Below the pieces are notes generated by a model. That model was not told the DNA's origin. It was given only the letters and a program-made list of their open reading frames with translations, and made no database searches. This document shows, piece by piece, positions 59,077 through 64,000 of a DNA stretch of 64,000 nt. Within the stretch, counting starts at the first letter, position 1, and each line of letters starts with the position of its first letter. The stretch is from assembly GCF_000471905.2 (NCBI RefSeq), contig NW_006498233.1, forward strand, positions 773,687 through 837,686, written 5' to 3'. Both the position numbers and the translations under genes were made by a program. This DNA comes from Amborella trichopoda. Taxonomy: Eukaryota > Streptophyta > Magnoliopsida > Amborellales > Amborellaceae.

Positions 59077-59325
59077 CTACTGAAATATGGATGTATTCGG
59101 TAACCGATTATGCATAGCTAGCCATGAGAACCAATTGGCCTGTTGTTGACACTTCGAAGACCAGAGAGCACAAAATAAGGGTTGTAATGAGCTTTTACAC
59201 CGAATGAAGTTCCATGTTGCTTTGATTGAAAAAATTCCATTCGCAGAGTGAATCCATACCAATGAATCACCCCTAGGCAGCAAGGAAAGGGTATATCGCT
59301 CCATATCTTCCCATATGTTATTCAT
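59077..59325 (-). pseudogene. LINE zf-RVT region
   Basis: The frame reads DSLVWIHSANGIFSIKATWN, then ALWSSKCQQQANWFSWLAMH and NRLPNTSIF, the pattern 'W-x-G-FSvKsaW ... lW-x-P-x-F-WLa-x-RL-T' that follows reverse transcriptase in plant LINEs. Confidence 0.85.
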
Positions 59326-59699
59326 TAAAGATGAATGAGGTGAAGGCAGTGTCCATGATTAAGGGTTGCCTCAACGAAATAAGAGACCGTTCGCCCTCCA
59401 AGTTCCCCCAAATCCATCTATCCATTTACATCAAGAGAATCCCAGATCGACTGCGTTGATAACCATGGGTCCATCAAGAAATCCACCGTCTGACCATTAT
59501 TAATGCACCACTGAGATAGACCGATATGAATGCCCTTCCAAGCATGAGAACTGCCCATAGAATCCCAAATAGAACACATTCTGACATACCTGTGTTTGAA
59601 GAAATGAGCAAGTAAAGAAGATGGATTTGCTAAAATCCTCTATGCCAATTTCATCATACCAACAATATTGAAGTCTGCCATTTCTTTCACCCCCCAGGT

Positions 59700-61300
59700 C
59701 TCCCTCCTTCTAAGGGAGGCAAACTGTCATCTATTTAACAAGATGAAACCCTTATTTTCTGCAACTCCTGCCCATAAAAATTACCACTGAAGCCTCTCTA
59801 TCATGTTACATGTTTTTTTCAGCAGTATGAAAGATAGAATCCAAAAAATAACCAAAGCACTCAGAAGTGACTTAAGCAATTGAAGACGTCCTGCATAAGA
59901 TAAACATAGAGCCCACCATGTACCTATCTTGCCGATCACCTTTCCAACCAAACTCTGCCAATAACTATGTCGGAGATGGTCATGAAACAGAGGTAGCCCC
60001 AAATAACCAATGGTAAGGAACCTTCACTGAACTCCAGATGTATCAAGATCTGTGCTTGACTGCCCTGTGGAACCCCAAAAAAGAAATTGTTGCTTTTCAT
60101 CGAATTCAACATCTGACCAGTAGAATTCTCAAAATTGGAGATAATCATCTTTATGGCAGAGGAAAATGCATAAGATACCCCACAGAAGATGATGGCATCG
60201 TCAGCATAGAATAAGTGAGAAACCCCATAGTTGCACCCAGTGAGGAATGCTCTAGGTATCAATCCCTGCAACATAACCTGGTCTAGCTTCTTATTAAAGA
60301 AGTATATGACTAGCATAAATAAATAGGGAGATAGAGGGTCCCATTGTCTCAAACCTCTTTGTCCCTTAAAAAATCCTTTATGGTTCCATTTCTGAAAATA
60401 GAAAAAGAGGTAGTCGAAATACATAGATGAATCCACGAAATAAATAGATCTGGGAAACTCAAAGCATGTAGCCTCCTCACAATAAACTCCCAAGAGACTC
60501 TATCAAATGCACTACTCAGATCAATGTGCATATACATTTTAGGACATGTTGAATTCTTATAGTGAAGAGACATGAGCTTATTTTCCATTATAATATTATC
60601 TGAAATTAGCTTCCCCTTCAGAAAAGCAGCCTGCCTAGGGTCAATGATGTTTTCAAGGACAATTCTAAGACGATTTGAGATGATTTCACTAATAATATTA
60701 TAAAGGACATTACACAAACCAATAGTTCGAAAATCTTTCATAACAGATCGGCCATCCACCTTAGGAATCAAACTTATGAAAGTGGATTTAATTTGCTTTA
60801 GGAGCTTATCTTTGCTGAAGAAGGCCTTGAGAGCCCTATATAAGTATTTATTAATTATCTCCCAAGCGAATTTATAAAATTGCATTGAGAAACCTTTCGG
60901 TCTTATAGCACTCTCGCTTTGCATATCCCTGATAGTGGCTTTAATCTCCTCTATAGTGACTGCTTCAACCAATTTTGTCGTTTGATCCAAAGATAATGAA
61001 CATGGAGGAAGAAATTGATCCGCCTGAATTTGATCAATTTCACTATCTTGAGAAAGCAACCTATCAATATCGTCCTCAAAAGCTATTAAGTTCCCATTTT
61101 GATCTTACAGCAATATAATGCTATCATTTCGTATTTGAATCATAGTAGAAAAATGGAGGAATTTGGTATTGGAATCCCCTTCCTTAGGCCAATTCTATCT
61201 AGATTTCTGTCTCCATAGTCTCTCCACATGCCCCAAAAGAGTTTGAAGCCTCTTGGTATTTTCCTGTTCTTCTAACATCAGTGCCTCATTCGAGGGATCA
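59700..61300 (-). pseudogene. LINE reverse transcriptase domain
   Basis: The domain begins with RQKSR then WPKEGDSNTKFLHFS, followed by RPKGFSMQFYKFAWEII, STFISLIPKVDGRS, DFRTIGLCNVLYNIISE, NRLRIVLENIIDPRQAAFL, HIDLSSAFDRVSW (catalytic Asp), GLRQWDPLSPYLF and LFYADDAIIF (catalytic YADD intact). QGD has become QWD. A frameshift near 60400-60350 splits the domain into frames 60349-61059 and 59936-60493. Confidence 0.92.
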
Positions 61301-61326
61301 GATCGGCACTTCCTTCTTTTTATAAA

Positions 61327-63600
61327 TCATATGTGTTCTACCCTTGATGACTTTTCATGATTCCTCTCCTGAGGTAACACAATAATTGTTCCACTATCAT
61401 TTATTGCCTTTCTTTCAGCTGCTTTGACATTTGATGTGTCTTTCATAACAAAAGATGTTCGGCATAAATCCGCCATATGGCAAGTTCTATTACATCTCAA
61501 ACAAGTGGTTGGAATAAACTCGTATACAATCTTTTGGAAGTACTCCTTGCTGAGGATATCAAACCACACTTCCGTTAAATATGGGTTATTCACATCCATT
61601 GCAACACAAATCCTTGGCTCTGACTACGATCGCAGTTTTGTAGGTTTGTCCATAAAAATGGGCTTCCCTACTCTTGACGCAATACAAAATAGAATCCTCG
61701 GTTCTCAGAAGATGAGTGGAAAGTTTGGCAATTTGATCCACATTGGGACAGTTTGTCGTGTGCATTTAGAAGGTTGGACTGAAGGGTCCCCTTCTTGAAG
61801 AACCAAGCACTTTTTGTTTACAAACCAAGGGCCATCTGTGCATGTTATTTCCATTTCTGCTTTGATTTAAATCAAAATATCAAAGAACCCATTTCCAAGA
61901 GAAAAAAATTCAAGATCATTCTTTAGCCTCCACATCTTCTGTAACATCCCTTTCATATACATCCATTCCGGTTTGCGACCCAGGAAATACCCAGAAGACA
62001 CTTCTCCCACTTTTCAAAGCATGATTTGACTAGCTCCTGTTCAATTTTCACATAACATTTGCCATTAATATATTCAGTTGAAGTAATATCCATACTGTCA
62101 AAGTAATAAACCCCATTTTGAATCCCTTTTTCTTCGAATAGGAAATCCGTGGATTTGCTTGAATCCCAACAATTAGGGGTTACAAGAGACCCCTCCTTAA
62201 TCTTCGATCCATAAATCAAGGGGGGAAAGTCCTCCTTATATCCATTGTTAAGATTCTGATCATTATCAGATCAGTGTCCTTACCTTTATCTTTGAAAGAT
62301 GTGCTTGGTGATAGAGGAAAACCAATAAATCCATGGCCCTCCCTCTCATCCTTGCCAACATAGGACTTGGAAGATTCACCCAATAGCAAGGGTCCCTTGC
62401 CTCTGCATTTAGCATCAACATCACTATCTTGAAGCCCGAAAGCTATATTCACAGCAACACCATCCGAAAGCTCATGTAATGCAACATGAGCACCCATTGA
62501 TAAAGCTTCTATATGCTCCTCATCACGATTTCTAGCCTCCATTCTTTCATGGTTTTGATCTCTAGGTGCATTGGTTACCTTGGTAGGGTTTGTACCATAT
62601 TCCTTTTATAGATCCTCTTTACTAAGAGGTTCATCATTGACCTCTTTATTCATGTGACCCCATCTACATGAACCAAATTAGAATAGCTCTTTTGCAGGAA
62701 AACATTTACGTCCTGACGAACAGAAAGCTGATGCGAAGACACATCAGTACCCAAAGAAAGATCCCGATGAGCCACCACACTGTCATCGTGATCACCCAAC
62801 TTTCGAACCATATTCAGCTCATGCTCACCAATAGCACCAGGAGAGCTGATGATGAAGCCGTGAAGAAGCACATAAGGTGCATATGAGCATAATGGACAAA
62901 ACATTACCAATGTCCATAGATGAGCCTATGGTGGGAGAATACAGTCCCATGTTAGCAGTGTTCATAGAAGAGCCTGTGGTGGTAGCAACAACAACGTCCA
63001 AAGAACTGAACTTGTGATTGTATCACGATGATGGGGCTGGTCCTAATCGTCTCCACGAGTTTGCATATCCACTACACGATGATCAGGACTAGCTACATAA
63101 AACCCATCAAAGGCATATTCATCCCCTACAACGTGACCAGAATCCACTACACCGTGATTTATCCCCTCATGGACATCTCAGCCAACACCATCTGATATAT
63201 CCTTATCGCCCCCAGATATATGGCTTAGATCACCAACTGATCTACTGTTATCACCACAAGTGCAGGCCTGAAAACCAAAGTTTCCACCAGATACAACTCG
63301 ATAACCGGAACTAGTGATGAGTTGATCCTCACAATCAAGTCTTAAGTCACCATTTGAAACCTTAACGCACCCGGACTTGAAACCAAGACAACCGACTGAG
63401 TGATTCCCTTCAAGACCATAACTACTGATTACTAGATAACCAGGCCCATTGATGTACCTTTCCCTATCACCGTTACCACCAGATCCCATAATAGAAGCAT
63501 TGTTCTTCGGATCTGGTGGTTTTCCATCCATGGGAAGAGCCTCCTCATGGCTAGGGCTGTCCATAGACACTATGCGGAGATCACACGATCTCATAGCCAT
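61327..63600 (-). pseudogene. LINE ORF1: DUF4283-like region and CCHC zinc knuckle
   Basis: ORF1 is the RNA-binding protein of plant LINEs. The start is MAMRSCDLRIVSMDSPS at 63600. The DUF4283 region (about 62000-61600) is split over frames: CLLGISW, GPWFVNKKCLVLQEGD, VPMWIKLPNFPLIFWEP and SRVGKPIFMDKPT. The knuckle CLRCNRTCHMADLC (C-x2-C-x4-H-x4-C) lies at about 61500. Several stops divide it. Confidence 0.82.
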
Positions 63601-63650
63601 GGCTGAAAACCATCATCCAAATAAAAACCTAGTAGAGCTCTCTCCCTAAC

Positions 63651-63927
63651 ACAAGTGTGTGATTACACTTGTGCAATAGCCATGATGCATGGTAGCTGAA
63701 ATAGTTGCCACACCACATCCATTGACCAGGAAATATTTGGAAAGTAGGCAAGATAGACATGTTGTAGCCAATCTCTTAATCCTATTCTGGCAACTTGGGC
63801 ATGTAGACAATGCAATTTATTAATCCATGCAGATTCAACATTCAGATGTGCCATACACGGATAAAGCTCACACTTGCCTAAGTGTCTACCAGTCTGGGTG
63901 CATTCGTAAACGTGCACGGGTGCGCGT

Positions 63928-63929
<2 letters not shown>
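63651..63929. other. Flank of the LINE, nothing recognised
   Basis: Short stretch between the LINE start and the microsatellite with no coding pattern; the boundary of the LINE 5' end is not sharp. Confidence 0.4.

Positions 63930-63971
<42 letters not shown>
63930..63971. repeat. (CA)n microsatellite
   Basis: About 20 CA units following GTGCGCGTGCG. Confidence 0.97.
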
Positions 63972-63973
<2 letters not shown>

Positions 63974-64000
63974 CATATATACGTGAGACTCGCCAACGGC

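Larger units (their letters stand above)
58070..63650 (-). mobile_element. Near full-length L1-type LINE lacking its endonuclease domain
   Basis: In minus-strand order the element has an ORF1 with Ser/Gly-rich start, DUF4283-like region and zinc knuckle (63600-61330), then reverse transcriptase (about 61300-59700), zf-RVT (59325-59077), RNase H (58683-58200) and a 3' end ...CACTGACTTACCC with a six-base A-run at 58070. L1-type plant LINEs carry an apurinic-type endonuclease of some 230 residues between the zinc knuckle and reverse transcriptase; here the two are only about 100 bases apart, so it is missing. Stops and frameshifts are present throughout. Confidence 0.85.

Overview
This window is nuclear DNA of a flowering plant. 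The evidence is a chlorophyll a/b-binding protein (LHCB1-type) sequence, a plant-specific MSH1 (organellar MutS homologue with a GIY-YIG end) and an LRR receptor-like sequence, all set among Ty1/copia, Ty3/gypsy (Tat/Ogre-like) and L1-type LINE retrotransposons. I cannot name the species. The gene-poor, deeply nested repeat content suggests a large genome. I see no intact protein-coding gene; every recognisable coding region carries stops, frameshifts or deletions.

Layout. 1-4729: decayed Ty1/copia element on the + strand, its 5' LTR cut by the window edge. 5538-6197: 5' end of a second copia element (LTR, primer-binding site, start of gag), cut off by a repeat called here P. 6198-7735 and 14457-about 17100: two same-strand copies of P. 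About 7736-37427: a Tat/Ogre-like gypsy complex built from two large non-coding modules. X is the LTR; it has a TATA box, very purine/pyrimidine-biased minisatellites and, in one copy, a tRNA-Arg-type primer-binding site. Y is a second promoter-like module. The order is X(-) Y(+) | PMD-like ORF | P | Y(-) X(+) | coiled-coil ORF(+) | gag-pro(-) | primer-binding site | X(-). The blocks 7.7-13.8 kb and 17.4-25.6 kb are therefore an imperfect giant inverted repeat. The gag-pro region on the minus strand faces a plus-strand additional ORF related to the plant mobile domain family, tail to tail. No reverse transcriptase, RNase H or integrase is visible, so this element looks non-autonomous.

37428-44430: AT-rich intergenic DNA holding an intronless LHCB1 pseudogene with a recognisable promoter, two related fold-back elements, and another fragment of module X. 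44659-56063: remains of an MSH1 gene on the minus strand, with exons still bordered by splice signals but broken by stops and frameshifts and lacking its middle exons. One intron holds two diverged LTR-like modules; another holds a plus-strand LINE inserted into a minus-strand LINE. 56617-57400: LRR receptor-like pseudogene. 58070-63650: nearly full-length minus-strand L1-type LINE lacking its endonuclease domain. The window closes with a (CA)n microsatellite.

Boundaries of the repeat modules were judged by eye from shared sequence between copies and are approximate unless a terminal TG/CA or splice site is named.
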